Origin: Bradyrhizobium oropedii
Lineage (GTDB): Bacteria; Pseudomonadota; Alphaproteobacteria; Rhizobiales; Xanthobacteraceae
Reading direction: 5' to 3'
Assembly (NCBI RefSeq): GCF_020889685.1
Contig: NZ_JACMYO010000011.1
Coordinates: 1-64,000 of the forward strand
Length of the DNA stretch: 64,000 nucleotides
Positions 42,455 through 52,435 of the stretch are shown here, piece after piece. The translations under genes and the position numbers were made by a program. Numbering within the stretch: position 1 is the first letter of the stretch; each line of letters opens with the position of its first letter. Under the pieces are notes generated by a model. It saw only the letters and a list, made by a program, of their open reading frames with translations, did no database searches and was not told the DNA's origin.

Positions 42455-45447
42455 CCTCCCAGCGCCAGTGACAGATCCAGAAGACTCCGCAGCTCTCGGG
42501 ACCGCCAGTTCATTCATTGATGCAACAAGGTCGGTCAGCGTGCCCGATACGATCGGTGTGACGGGCGTTGCATTGGCGACGCCGCCGGCCTCGATCACGG
42601 CGCCGGTCGTGGCCCCGGAAACGATGGCCGCATCGTTGGTGCCACTGATGTTGGTGGTCACTGGCGGTGGGGTAGCACTCAAGGCGAGGCCACTCGCAAC
42701 ATTCGTGCTGCCCAGAAGGTCAACTTGTAGGCTGGTCGTTGACGCATCATTGTCACGGTCGACTGCTGTCACGTCGAACAGCAGGTCGGTGCTGGGGATC
42801 CTCGTTCCCTCGCTGTAAGTGATGTTGTTGACGGTAAACGTGGTGTTGCCGGTTACGGCGTGATCGTACGACACCCCGATCTGGTTGTATTCCGACCCAA
42901 CGAAGAGCGTATCGGTCGAAGTTGCACTATCGAAGGTGGAGGTGTTTATCAGCGCGAGATTTGAAGTCTTTTCTACAACGATGCGGGCGTCACCCAATGG
43001 CTTTGGGATGTTGATGTTGAAGTCATGGATCTCGGTGGCACCATTAAAGACCTTGAATACGACGTCTGCGGTGCCGTTTCCTTGCCACTGCGTCAGAATG
43101 AAACTGACGTCCGTTTGCTCGGGCCTGAAGGTCAGAAGCAAGGTCTCGTTCTGATCCATCTGCAGTCCGGTGTCACCGACCGCGATGCCATTGCTCGACG
43201 CTTTGATGTCAGCAGGTGCACCGTTGAAGTCGCCGGTGATGACGAATAGACCGTCCGGAGCGGTGAGTGACAGTTGACCGCCGCCGGATGCTCCGAAATC
43301 GGAGCCGGTGACTGTCGTCTGCTGCAAGAAACCGACGCCCTCGATGTCAAACGTGTAAGTTCCGTCGGGGTTGATCCGCAGTGTAAAGAACGGATCGCTT
43401 AGAGTCCCGCCTGTATCGGCGAAGAACGCGTTCTAGTTCCACGCCGCCATTCACCGCTTGGGTCGTGTAGTAGAAGGTGTCGTCACCATTCCCGGTCACG
43501 TGCACCGACGTGATGCCGCCGCCCAGATCCGTTGTCGCGAGATTGTAACCATTCACCGCGCCATCGTGGACGGCTACGAGCATCGCGGCATCGCCATCGG
43601 CGCCGAAATTCACATGGTAGGTGCCGTTGGCGACTTGATTATCCTGGGCGAGAATAGTTGCGGTGTCGAAGCCTCCAATCATCGGACCGTCGTCGGTGAT
43701 GGTCAGCCCGGCTGCCAAGGTCGAGGGCCGCCGTCTGGAAGTCTCCGTCCTTGTCGGTGATCGTCGCCGTCAGGTTCACAATCCCGGCGGTCAGCGACAC
43801 AGCTTCGCCGCCGTCCGGGTTGGTGCCGAACGGCTGCAGCACCGCCCAGTACTCGGTGAAGGTCACGAGCCCCGTCGTCGGATCAAGCTGGATCGTGAAC
43901 GCGAGCGTGCCGCCGGCGGTACCCACATGACCTTCGATAGTGTTGTCATTCAAAACCAGCACGTCAGCCTCGCCGGTGTGCGAGTCGATCAGACCCGACG
44001 CCGCGCCGCTGCCGCCGGCGATCGACAGCGCATAGCGGATCGTCGAGCCGTCCGCCCCCTGAACCGCGGTGAACGCCGTCGAGAAGTTGCTTGACGTCGT
44101 CGCCAGCGTCGCGTCCGGCGCCGAGCCGGCGATGTGGTCGTCGAGTGCCGTCGCCGTCAGATGCGTCTCGCTCAGCGTCAGCGACGGTGCCGTCGCCAAC
44201 GCCACGATCGTCGGGCCGTCGTCGGTGACGGTCAGCTGGTTGCCGAGATCGCGCCTCACCGTCTGGAAACTGCCGTTCCTGTCAGTGATCGTTGCACTTA
44301 GGTTCACAATCCCGGCGGGCAACGACACACCTTCCCCGCCGTCCGGGTTGGTGCCGAAAGGTTGCGTCACAGCGCGGTACTCGGTGAAGGTCGCGACCCC
44401 GGTCGCCGGGTCAACGTTGATAGTGAACGCCAGCGCGCCGTCGATAGTGCCGACATGACCTTCGATGGTGTTGCCGCTCTGGACCAGCACGTCGGCGACG
44501 CCGGTATGCGAGTCGATCAGACCCGACGCGGCGCCGTTGCCGCCGGTGATCGACAATGCGTAACTGATTGTCGCTCCGTCCACTCCCTGGACCGAGATGA
44601 ACGCCCGTCGAGAAATCGCCTGACATTGTCGTCAACGTCACGTCCGGCGCCGAGCCGGCGATGTTGTCGTCAAGCGCCGTCGCCGTCAGATGCGTCTCGC
44701 TCAGCGTCAGCGACGGGCTGTTCCCGTCACGCCAACCATCGGGCCGCGGATGATGATCGTCACCTCCTCTGGTGTGCCGTCGATGCTGGTCACCGTGAAT
44801 GTGTCGGTCAACGTGTCGCCGACCTTGAGAGCCTGCACTGCGCTGTTGGCCTCGTCGAGCATGTAAGTCCACACGCCGTCAGTCGTCATGGTGAAGGTGC
44901 CGTAGCCGCCGGCGCTTTTCGTCGGCGAGCTGACTGCCGTGAACGTGTTGGTCGGATCGTCGGGGTCGGTATCAGTGAGCGTGCCGGTCGCGGTCTGCAG
45001 GCCGGGCGTGGCGTTGACGGCGGCACCGGCCTCGATCACCGAACCGGCGGTGGTGCCGGAAATGATGGCGGCGTCCTCGACGCCATTGATGATGATCGTG
45101 AAGGTTCGACTTGCCGAGAGCGTGCCGTCCGAGACCGTAATGACGAAGCTCTCGGTCGTGGGGATCTTGAGCGCATTTATCGCAACGTTGTTCGGGACGA
45201 ATGTGTAAGCCCCCGACTCGCTATTGAGATAGAGCGTGCCAAAGGAGCCGGTTTCCGACTCATCATATGCAAGTCCGTTGAGGACCGTGCTGCCGGCGGT
45301 CCCTCCGCCGATGCCGAATGTCAGCGTTCCGACGTTGGAAGTGCTGGCCGTGAACGTCCCGGTCGTCGACTTGAAGGTGTCGAATACTGCCGTATCGGCT
45401 TCGATCGGCCCCAGCCCGGCGTTCAGGATCGGCGGTTGAGGCGGCTT
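42455..45447 (-). pseudogene. VCBS/DUF5801-like repeat adhesin, broken and truncated at both ends
   Basis: Minus-strand frames encode fragments of one large secreted repeat protein. They include VCBS-type domains (GTLTDTDPDDPTNTFTAV, FVITVSDGTLSASRTFTII) and two DUF5801-like units (SETHLTATALDDHIAGSAPD). The reading frame must shift at about 44720, 44610, 43720 and 43430. The 5' end stops at the IS200 copy and the 3' end stops inside a VCBS repeat, where the DNA meets jetD. Such proteins are exported giant adhesins used for attachment. This copy cannot be expressed whole. Confidence 0.82.
43665..44715. repeat. Tandem repeat, two units of about 528 bases
   Basis: Within the adhesin relic, units starting near 44715 and 44188 (minus direction) each encode a LTLSETHLTA domain of about 176 residues with near-identical DNA over long stretches. 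Offset between matching positions is 529 bases, one more than a codon multiple, consistent with a frameshift in one unit. Such domain duplication is typical of repeat adhesins. Confidence 0.7.
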
Positions 45448-46086
45448 AAGCCAATAACCTCCAGCAAAGCTGGAGGTTTGATTGGGAACCGCCAAGGCGG
45501 TTTTAAGGGATGTTAGGACGATTGCTTGGATTTTGGGGCAGCTGAAATCTTTAGCTCAAACTGATCCAGTTGCTGGTCGGCCATTTCCTGATTCTTGATG
45601 TAGGCTCGGATCATTTCCTCATCACGGCCGACGGTCATGACAAAATATCCGCGTGCCCAGAATTTGTGGCCCAGGAAATTTCGCATCTTCCGTTCGACGT
45701 TCTGCGCGATCCAGATCGAACTCTTCCCCTTCATATACCCGATGATCTGCGCCACCGAATATTTCGGAGGTATCGATATCAGCATGTGGACATGATCCGG
45801 CATCAGGTGCCCCTCCTCGATCCGGCACCCCTTCCGTCGTGCCAGATTGTGAAATACCTGGCCCAGATGCCGCTTGATCTTCCCGAACAGCAGCTTCTTG
45901 CGGTACTTCGGCGTAAACACGACGTGGTGCTTGCACTCCCAAGTCGCGTGATTAAGATGATTGTACTCTGCTTCCATCATGGTCTCCTTGAGGGTTCTTG
46001 GCGGTTCCCCAAGGAGACTCCATGACTTCATTCCCGCAGCTGTAGAACTGCCGGTTTTCGCCCCGCCATAGGCGGGGGCTTAGCAG
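45447..46086 (-). mobile_element. IS200/IS605-family element, tnpA only
   Basis: A single Y1 transposase gene is flanked by subterminal hairpins. On the 3' side these are a 10-base stem at 45456-45478 (AACCTCCAGC, loop AAA) and a 7-base stem at 45487-45502. On the 5' side there is a GC stem at 46061-46077 (CCCCGCC, loop ATA). IS200-type elements move as single strands recognised at such hairpins and have no terminal inverted repeats. I cannot fix exact ends. The insertion bounds the 5' end of the adhesin relic. No TnpB gene is present. Confidence 0.82.
45513..45980 (-). CDS. tnpA: IS200-type Y1 transposase TnpA
   Basis: The 155-residue protein is a Y1 HUH transposase. The HUH histidines are H63 and H65 in MPDHVHMLIS, and the nucleophile is Y127 in MIRAYIKNQE. 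The N-terminal CKHHVVFTPKYRKKLL is the family's hallmark. It cuts and rejoins single-stranded DNA at the element's hairpin ends. The ATG at 45980 follows an AAGGAGAC ribosome site; a longer frame exists but runs into the element's 5' region. All catalytic residues are present, so the protein may be active. Confidence 0.92.
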   Translation of the reverse strand: MMEAEYNHLNHATWECKHHVVFTPKYRKKLLFGKIKRHLGQVFHNLARRKGCRIEEGHLMPDHVHMLISIPPKYSVAQIIGYMKGKSSIWIAQNVERKMRNFLGHKFWARGYFVMTVGRDEEMIRAYIKNQEMADQQLDQFELKISAAPKSKQSS

Positions 46087-46162
46087 GTTTGGTCAGACTA
46101 GACACAGCATGTCGCGCTCCATTCGTCGTGATAGGGACACTCTACTGGCCTGACTCAGGACC

Positions 46163-46194
46163 GTTCCACCTGAGTGAGGTTCCACCTGAGTGAG
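46163..46194. repeat. Two 16-base tandem repeats
   Basis: GTTCCACCTGAGTGAG occurs twice in direct, adjacent copies between the IS200 element and nodH. A degenerate third copy may precede it (CTGACTCAGGACC). Function unknown; it could be a slippage product. Confidence 0.6.
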
Positions 46195-46225
46195 GTGCAC
46201 TGTCGCTCGCCGCCGCGAAAGTCAG

Positions 46226-46966
46226 TCAGAAGTTACCGACCTCAAACAATCTAGCGTAAGGTCCGTCTGCGAAGTGAAGCCGCAACTCATGAAAATTCTG
46301 TACCGTCTGGTCCAGCGGTCGCGTTTCCTGGCGCTGAAGAATGGCGCGACCAGAAAGCTGAAGCGCTGGAACCCCGAAGAACTCCCAAATCGTTGCCAAG
46401 CAAGCGGCGGGTTCGCGAAGAAGACTCTCGTACTCAATCACAAGCATGTTGGTCAGCGCGAAGGAGTGCGCGACCCGAGCGTGGAAATTGTCGGCAGTCT
46501 TGAAGTAGGCCTCGCAGTCGGCGATTGACAATCTGACGCACGGCGGCGGAGCCGCGTTGTCAGAGCTGAATTTCAGCCATTGGCGGGTTTGCCTTGCCTG
46601 CACCAGCGATCGTAGCGATTCCAATGTGTTTCTGCGAACCACGAGGATGACCTTCAGGCCTGGCCAACCGGCCAGCTCGGCAAAAAAGCCCGGACGATCG
46701 TGAAACTGAGGTTCGTTGATCTTGCAGCCAACGTGCGTCACCTTGTCCCTCCGCGGGGGATAGCGCAGGTAGGCAAGTTCTAGGAGCTCGCGATCGCTAT
46801 GTAGCAGGCGATCCTTATCGGGCCACTTCGTATCATATGGATTGAGCAACTCACCGTTACTGAACACGTTCGGATGCTCGTTTAGCAATGCTTCCAGATA
46901 GTGCGTGCCAGTCCTTGGCATCGCAAGAATTACAAAGGGCTCAGGTGACAGTGCGGGGTACGTCAT
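46226..46966 (-). CDS. nodH: Nod factor sulfotransferase NodH
   Basis: The 246-residue protein agrees closely with NodH of Sinorhizobium in my knowledge of that sequence. It has FVILAMPRTGTHYLEALLNE with the PAPS 5'-phosphosulfate loop (PRTGTH, residues 17-22), then GCKINEPQFHDRPGFFAEL, then RRNTLESLRSLVQARQTR. NodH transfers sulfate from PAPS to the reducing-end glucosamine of Nod factors and thereby sets host range. The start is the ATG at 46966, matching NodH; an ATG five codons upstream is possible. The gene looks intact. PAPS supply (nodP, nodQ) is not in the window. Confidence 0.9.
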   Translation of the reverse strand: MTYPALSPEPFVILAMPRTGTHYLEALLNEHPNVFSNGELLNPYDTKWPDKDRLLHSDRELLELAYLRYPPRRDKVTHVGCKINEPQFHDRPGFFAELAGWPGLKVILVVRRNTLESLRSLVQARQTRQWLKFSSDNAAPPPCVRLSIADCEAYFKTADNFHARVAHSFALTNMLVIEYESLLREPAACLATIWEFFGVPALQLSGRAILQRQETRPLDQTVQNFHELRLHFADGPYARLFEVGNF

Positions 46967-47033
46967 TGCATGTGGCTCCAACTAATATTGATCGCGAGGC
47001 TTGGGGTGGCGCCCCGCACAAGAATCCACGCTG

Positions 47034-47163
47034 TCATCTCTCCGCCGACTCGTTCAATGATGTTGAGAAGCGGCGGGGACTAAATCCGCGCTCATGCAAC
47101 GCTGCAATCAAGCGGGACAGCACCATGACCCGTCTGGTCGCGCAGGCCGGCGTGAGTGTCCGG
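47034..47163 (-). pseudogene. 3' relic of a second nodB
   Basis: Minus-strand frames here spell a NodB C-terminus broken by a frameshift: THAGLRDQT in one frame, continued by VLSRLIAALHERGFSPRRFS in the next, ending at a stop at 47034. The intact nodB in this window ends [20 protein letters not shown] in the same order. The rest of the gene is missing. It lies just upstream of nodH, so it marks an old junction of two nod regions. Confidence 0.72.
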
Positions 47164-47257
47164 TTTCAACCCGCTCGGCTCTTTGTCCTGGTTCTCACAA
47201 TACGGCTCACGGGACCCGATCGGCGACGTGATTTGTACCAGGAGGCCAATACCCGAA

Positions 47258-48310
47258 TCATGGGGACGGCGTTCCATAACGCTGATAGATTGACTGGATT
47301 CCATCGAGGACCTCGCGTGACAGGCTGACTTCCACACTGGCGATGTTCTGCTTTAGCTGCAGCTCGGAGGTCGCGCCTACGAGGGTGCTTGCAACGAATG
47401 GCCGGCTGCTGACGAATGACAACGCGCCGTGCGCTGGATCAATGTTATATTCCCGAAACAGCGTTGTATATGCGAGGGCCGCATGCTGGGCCCTCTCATT
47501 GCTGTAGCGGAAGAATCTCCCTAATAAGTTCAGCCGCGAACCGCCTGGTCGCTACCCACCCAGGTACTTACCGGTCAGTGTGCCCATCGCGAGCGGCGAA
47601 TACGCTAGAAGCCCTACCCGTTCGCGCTGAGCCATCTCGGCGAGGCCGTTCTCGAAGTCGAGGTTAAGCAGATTGTACGGATTCTGAATGCTCATCACGC
47701 GGGCTAAACCATGTACTTCTGCGTGATGCAGGAAGCGCGCAAGGCCCCAAGGTGTTTCGTTGCAGAGCCCGATGTGACGAACACGACCGCTTCTGACGAG
47801 TGCGTCCAACGCCTCCAGCGTCTCCAGGATCGGGACCGTGTCCTCGTCGAGTTCGTACTGGTAGTCGACTAACTGAAAGACGTTGGTGCTGCGGTCGGGC
47901 CAGTGCAGTTGGTAGAGGTCGATATAGTCCGTGTGGAGCCTTTGCAGGCTGGTGTCCACGGCCTCGAACAGATTGGCGCGTGTGTAGCTGACGCGGCCGT
48001 CGCGCACATAGGGCAAGTTTGCCTTGCCTGCTCGAACAGGGCCGACGGCTTTGGTCGCAAGCACGACGTCTTGCCTGCGCCGGGTCTTGCGTAGCCAACT
48101 GCCGATATAGCGCTCCGCAAATCCATGTGTCTCCGCACGGGGTCGCACAGGGTACATTTCGGCAGTGTCGACCAAGTTTATGCCGGCATCTAGGGCTGCG
48201 TCCAGTTGCGCGTGTGCCTCGGCTTCCTCGTTCTGCTCCCCCCAACTCATAGTGCCCAAGCCGAGTGCGCTCACCTTCAGGCCGCTGCGGCCCAGTTCAC
48301 GATACTGCAT
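47258..48310 (-). pseudogene. Aldo/keto reductase with in-frame amber codon
   Basis: From the ATG at 48310 a Tas-like aldo/keto reductase begins (MQYRELGRSGLKVSALGLGT; catalytic Asp/Tyr in LVDTAEMYP; Lys in VLATKAVGP; His in YQLHWPD). After GTLTGKYLGG a TAG at 47552-47554 interrupts. Translation past it in the same frame continues the family sequence (RPGGSRLNLLGRFF to SFVSSRPFVASTLVGATSEL) to a natural stop at 47258, giving the normal length of about 350. The stop most simply came from CAG. A truncated 252-residue product would lack part of the cofactor site. It lies between nodJ and nodH; its part in nodulation is unknown. Confidence 0.85.
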
Positions 48311-48345
48311 CGCATATCTCCTTCTCGTAGTGGTCGTGAGTAGCG

Positions 48346-49134
48346 TCAACGCATCAGGCGTCGACGAAACAGTGCCGCCGACAGGAAGAACGGCAATACT
48401 GCGTACATGCAAATTATACCGATATGCAGGCCGACGCTGCCGGCCGGGCGGCCAAGCATCGCCGGACGAATGAGATCGATCGAATGTGCCAGCGGCAAGA
48501 AGCGCCCCACCTGCTGAAAGGCGTCGGGCAGTTGGGTAACCGGGAAGACCGCGCCGGACAGGAACAGCATGGGTGTGAGGACGAGCGTCTGGTGAAACAC
48601 GAAATAGTCGTAACTTGGTGAAAGCGCTGCGACGACCATCGCCAGGCTCGCGAAGGTGAGACCGGTAAGGGCGATAGCTGGCAGCGCATAGAGGATGGAT
48701 GGCCACGCTGCGTAGCCCAGGATGGCGGCAACAATCGTAATTGCCGTCCCGGCCAGAAAGGCCTTGCTGGCTGCCCACGCCGCTTCACCGAGAAGGATGT
48801 CGCCGAGCGTGAGCTGCGTGCACAGGACTGCTTCCCAGGTGCGCTGATGATGCATGCGAGCGAAAGCCGCATGAATGGTTTCGAAGGTGGCGGAAATCAT
48901 CGCGCTTGTCGCGACCATGCCAGCCGCCAGAAACGCGACATATGAGGTGCCGTCAACGCGACCTAGCATTGCTCCGAGGCCCAAGCCGAGGCCGAATAGA
49001 GAGCTCATGGGCTCGGCGGCGTTCCCGAGAACCGATGCCAGCGCGACTTTCCGCCACGCCAGATAGTTGCGTCGCCATACCGCGATCCAGTTCCACGCAT
49101 TGGCGGGCAGAGCCGCCGCATAACGTCCCCACAT
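48346..49134 (-). CDS. nodJ: Nod factor export ABC permease NodJ
   Basis: A 262-residue inner-membrane protein of the ABC-2 permease type with about six transmembrane helices, and the NodJ pattern [20 protein letters not shown] at the start and [20 protein letters not shown] near the C-terminal part. NodI and NodJ together export lipochitooligosaccharide Nod factors. The gene begins three bases after nodI and appears complete, with no frameshift or missing segment. Confidence 0.93.
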   Translation of the reverse strand: MWGRYAAALPANAWNWIAVWRRNYLAWRKVALASVLGNAAEPMSSLFGLGLGLGAMLGRVDGTSYVAFLAAGMVATSAMISATFETIHAAFARMHHQRTWEAVLCTQLTLGDILLGEAAWAASKAFLAGTAITIVAAILGYAAWPSILYALPAIALTGLTFASLAMVVAALSPSYDYFVFHQTLVLTPMLFLSGAVFPVTQLPDAFQQVGRFLPLAHSIDLIRPAMLGRPAGSVGLHIGIICMYAVLPFFLSAALFRRRLMR

Positions 49135-49137
49135 GGT

Positions 49138-50052
49138 TCAGTCCTTCATCTCCCGACCAGTCAGCAGCAAAAAGACATCCTCAAGATTCGGTGGACGCTG
49201 CAGAAAGCGTAGACCCGTGTGCCCGCGCGGCTGCCCGCGCACCCGCTCCGGATCTGGCGCATAGCAAAAGAGCGTCTCACCGCTCACGTCGATACGCTGC
49301 GCGTACGGCCTGATCAGCGCACCGAACTCATGCGGATTGCCACCGTAGATCTCGATCACTTGGCAGCCGATCTGCTCGTCGATTAGGATGTGAGGCCGGC
49401 CTTCAGCGATCTTGCGCCCTTGCTCGAGTACGCACAGCCGGTCGCACAACCGCTCGGCTTCTTCCATGAAGTGGGTGGTCAGAAGAATCGTCTTGCCGCG
49501 CGCCAACAGCGAGCGCAACCGTTCCCAGATCAGGTGGCGCGCGTGCGGATCGAGGCCGGTTGTCGGCTCGTCCATGACGAGGAGCTGAGGGTCATTGATG
49601 AGCGCACGCGCTATCGTCAGGCGCCGCTTCATGCCGCCAGAGAGTTCGGCGACGCGCGCATTCGTCTTGTTCTCGAGGCGAGCGAACTCGAGCAGTGACG
49701 GCGTGACCGCTTCGATTTGGTGCGCGCTCATGCCGAAATAGCGCCCGAACACCAGCAGGTTCTCCCGGACTGTGAACTCAAGATCAAGATTGTCGAATTG
49801 CGGGACCACGCCTATGCGCATGCGAGCCAAGCGAGCGCGTCCCGGCACTGGTTCCCCGAGCACGGTGATGTTGCCCGCGTCAGCTGACGCCATGCCGAGA
49901 ACCATGCGCGCAATCGTGCTCTTGCCTACGCCATTCGGTCCCAGCAAGCCGAAGCACTCTCCCGACGCAACGGTGAACGACAGCCGGTCGACAACGACCT
50001 TGTCGCCATATGACTTTGTTACGCCGGTAAGGCCGATCGCTATCGCGGACAT
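49138..50052 (-). CDS. nodI: Nod factor export ATP-binding protein NodI
   Basis: The 304-residue ATPase has Walker [10 protein letters not shown], signature LSGGMKRRL, Walker [14 protein letters not shown] and the switch His in LLTTHFMEE, all intact. The C-terminal extension typical of NodI follows. With NodJ it powers Nod factor secretion. Its start overlaps the end of nodU by 13 bases. The intact state of nodI and nodJ contrasts with their broken neighbours nodU and nodS. Confidence 0.94.
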   Translation of the reverse strand: MSAIAIGLTGVTKSYGDKVVVDRLSFTVASGECFGLLGPNGVGKSTIARMVLGMASADAGNITVLGEPVPGRARLARMRIGVVPQFDNLDLEFTVRENLLVFGRYFGMSAHQIEAVTPSLLEFARLENKTNARVAELSGGMKRRLTIARALINDPQLLVMDEPTTGLDPHARHLIWERLRSLLARGKTILLTTHFMEEAERLCDRLCVLEQGRKIAEGRPHILIDEQIGCQVIEIYGGNPHEFGALIRPYAQRIDVSGETLFCYAPDPERVRGQPRGHTGLRFLQRPPNLEDVFLLLTGREMKD

Positions 50053-51759
50053 GCGCTCATCTTGGCGTGAGGGATGCCGTCGCCCGGCGATAGCTCAGCT
50101 GCAAGCGGCTTGGTCAACAGCAGGCCGTCGCACCATACGTGTTCAACGCGTCCCCACTGGCAGGCTGCGGCGGCATCCGGAAAAAACCCACGCCCATGGT
50201 GGTTGGCACTTGTATTGCAAAGCGGCGGAATGCCCGTGAGTTTTTCATATTCGACGAGAAGCTCAGCGACTTTGTGCTCAGAGTTTCTAGGAACGGTCTG
50301 CAACCGGGCAGACCCGTCGAGATGTACAACGGCGGGGATTTTGTCCCGCCATTCCGCTCGCGACTGGTGATCGAACAGCATGTAAGGATCCGGCGTTCCA
50401 GGGCTGAAAATTTCCGGCGCGCGATCTTCCAGGCATATCGGCGCCACTGGCCGGAAGTGTTCGCGACGTTTGATGTCGTTAAGATGATCCTTCATTCCCG
50501 CCGATGTCGCGGCTGCGAGAATGCTTCTGCCGCCCAACGCTCGTGGTCCGAGCTCAGCGCGGCCGGCGAGGAAAATCACGGGCTTATTGCTCGCCAGGAT
50601 GGCAGCAAGTTCATGCATACTACACGGCGCAGCCTCCCACTCAGACGGCACATCGGTGCGTGCCAGGGCAGGGCCACTGTAGACCGACCATTCCGGCACG
50701 AAGCCTATGTCCGCCGCCATTGCGGCACAAGCCGCGCCGATTGCCGAGCCGCTGTCATTCGGAAAGGGCGGCACCCAGACAGCATCGCACAGGCCATTAG
50801 CACGTAGTGCACTGTTCCATTTTATGTCGAGACCGCAGCCACCGGCTATACACAAGTTGCGCGATCCCGGAAAACCCGAATGCCGCTGCAAAGCGACTGT
50901 CACTTCCTGAACAAGGAGACGCTCGAGAAAACAATGAAAAGATGCAAGTACATCTTCGGGTGCCTTAGCCTTCAATCGCAGCGCGCTCCGCTCGAAGAAG
51001 TCGTGCATAGCCGCAAGTGACGACTCCGCGCTGTTTATGCCCGCTCGGTAACGGCGAGCCTGCTCCGTGTCGGCCGCAAAGCGCTCCTCGTAGAGCTCCT
51101 GAAATACCGCCATCATGGCTTCATCAGCACACCCGAGCGCGGTGTAAGCCATCAGCTTGTCGGCAACACCTAGGTCCCAGCCGGTCCGGTTCGCCTGCCT
51201 ATAAGGTCCGAAGTGAGAGCCAGCGGCACCATATGCATGGCCTATCATCGGGAACAGGCATTCGAGGAACCGGGCGCCCCGACGATCTACATAGTAGAGA
51301 CGTGGAAAGATGCAGCCGTCCCATACCAAGCAGAAGGCTGGTTGTCCGGCTTTGGCAAAGGGGCTGGTGCAGTATGCGGAGGCCACATGGCCTGTGACAT
51401 GCGGATAGCTTCTATAAGGGAAGAGCCTGCCCTCGAGCATGAGCCCAAAGCCGTCGTGCGAAGTGAGAAGGCCCTCGGCATAGCGTTCAACATACGGCGC
51501 CCCTTTAAGAGTGATCGCTGCCGCCCCACTGAGGGCCTCGGATTGGGATTCGACTTCCCCGTCCCAACCATCGATGACAAACCGATCGACATCCCGCGGA
51601 TCCAGACCGTGCTCCGCTAAAGCGGCGACAACTGCGTCGAGATTGTCGATGGCTTGATATCGCAGATTGTTGCCCCGCTTCTCCTGCTCGACGCAACCGT
51701 CCGTCCTCGACAAGAGCGATCGCCCCGTCATGCGTCAGCTTTATACCGCAGATGCGCAT
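50040..51759 (-). pseudogene. nodU: Carbamoyltransferase NodU, frameshifted near its start
   Basis: NodU adds a carbamoyl group to the non-reducing end of Nod factors. The natural start at 51759 encodes MRICGIKLTHDGAIALVEDG, the expected NodU N-terminus, and then runs out of frame. The rest (VEQEKRGNNLRYQ to the end at 50040, about 555 residues) continues in another frame. The usual gene has about eight more bases between DGR and CVEQEK, so a small deletion caused the shift. An ATG at 51731 could start the downstream frame but would replace the THDGA active-site segment. The remaining body looks complete. Confidence 0.8.
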
Positions 51760-52386
51760 TGTGCCTCCATGTCAACGTCGGCGATTCGATTGACTCGAGA
51801 TCGAATCGGATTTCGGAAGCAGGCGAGCAAGCAGTCTTCGTTGACCGACTCGTCATGGCACTGCAGCCGCTCGACCTCGATCAGCGTTTCGTTCAACATG
51901 CTGATGACCGTCTCGGCACCAGCATGGTGACCCAGCGCCGACACGTGGCATCGCGCGCGGATCCGAAAACCAGCGGCCCTTCTGGCGCAAGCATCCGCAC
52001 TAGGCGCGTATCTCGGCCGTGTCAGCCAGGTGATCGAGAACTGCCGCCACGACGATCAAATCGAACAGCTCTCCGGTCGAGAACTGCTGAACGTCGCAGA
52101 CTATCCACGTGATGTGCGACCATCTCTTCGTCCGTTGGCACGCTCGACCAATCGCTCGCGGCACGACATCGAGCGCTCTGAGCCGCTTGCAGTGCGGCGC
52201 CAGCTTTTCCGTGAATGCGCCGGCTGCGCACCCCACTTCGAGGGCATTTGTGATAGACCCTCTGGAAAGCGAAAGCCGCGGCATTTGCGTGTGACGCTCC
52301 CGCTCAAACGGATTTCCGTCGAGGCGCCACGGATCGTCGGCAGCCAGTTCCCGCTCTAACAGTTGGTATTTCTTATCCAGGCTCAC
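51741..52386 (-). pseudogene. nodS: N-methyltransferase NodS, two frameshifts
   Basis: NodS methylates the terminal amino group of the Nod factor, using S-adenosylmethionine. The first 128 residues are typical (YQLLERELAADDPWRLDGNP; SAM-binding LEVGCAAGAFTEKL) and end at a stop after AEIRA. The next piece (MLAPEGPLVFGSARD) lies in the same DNA but in a different frame, with about 20 bases missing between. A further single-base loss after CRRW puts the C-terminal piece (GHHAGAETVISMLNETLIEV) in a third frame. The protein therefore cannot be made whole. It overlaps nodU by 19 bases. Confidence 0.85.
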
Positions 52387-52435
52387 GAGCTATTCACCTA
52401 TGTAACTGCACGATCACTCGCCGCTGCAAGCGCTG

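Noticed and set aside
42425-43327. A separate 300-residue secreted protein gene
   Set aside because: It begins within VCBS-type repeat sequence and is contiguous with upstream repeat fragments in other frames. It is the end of one broken gene.
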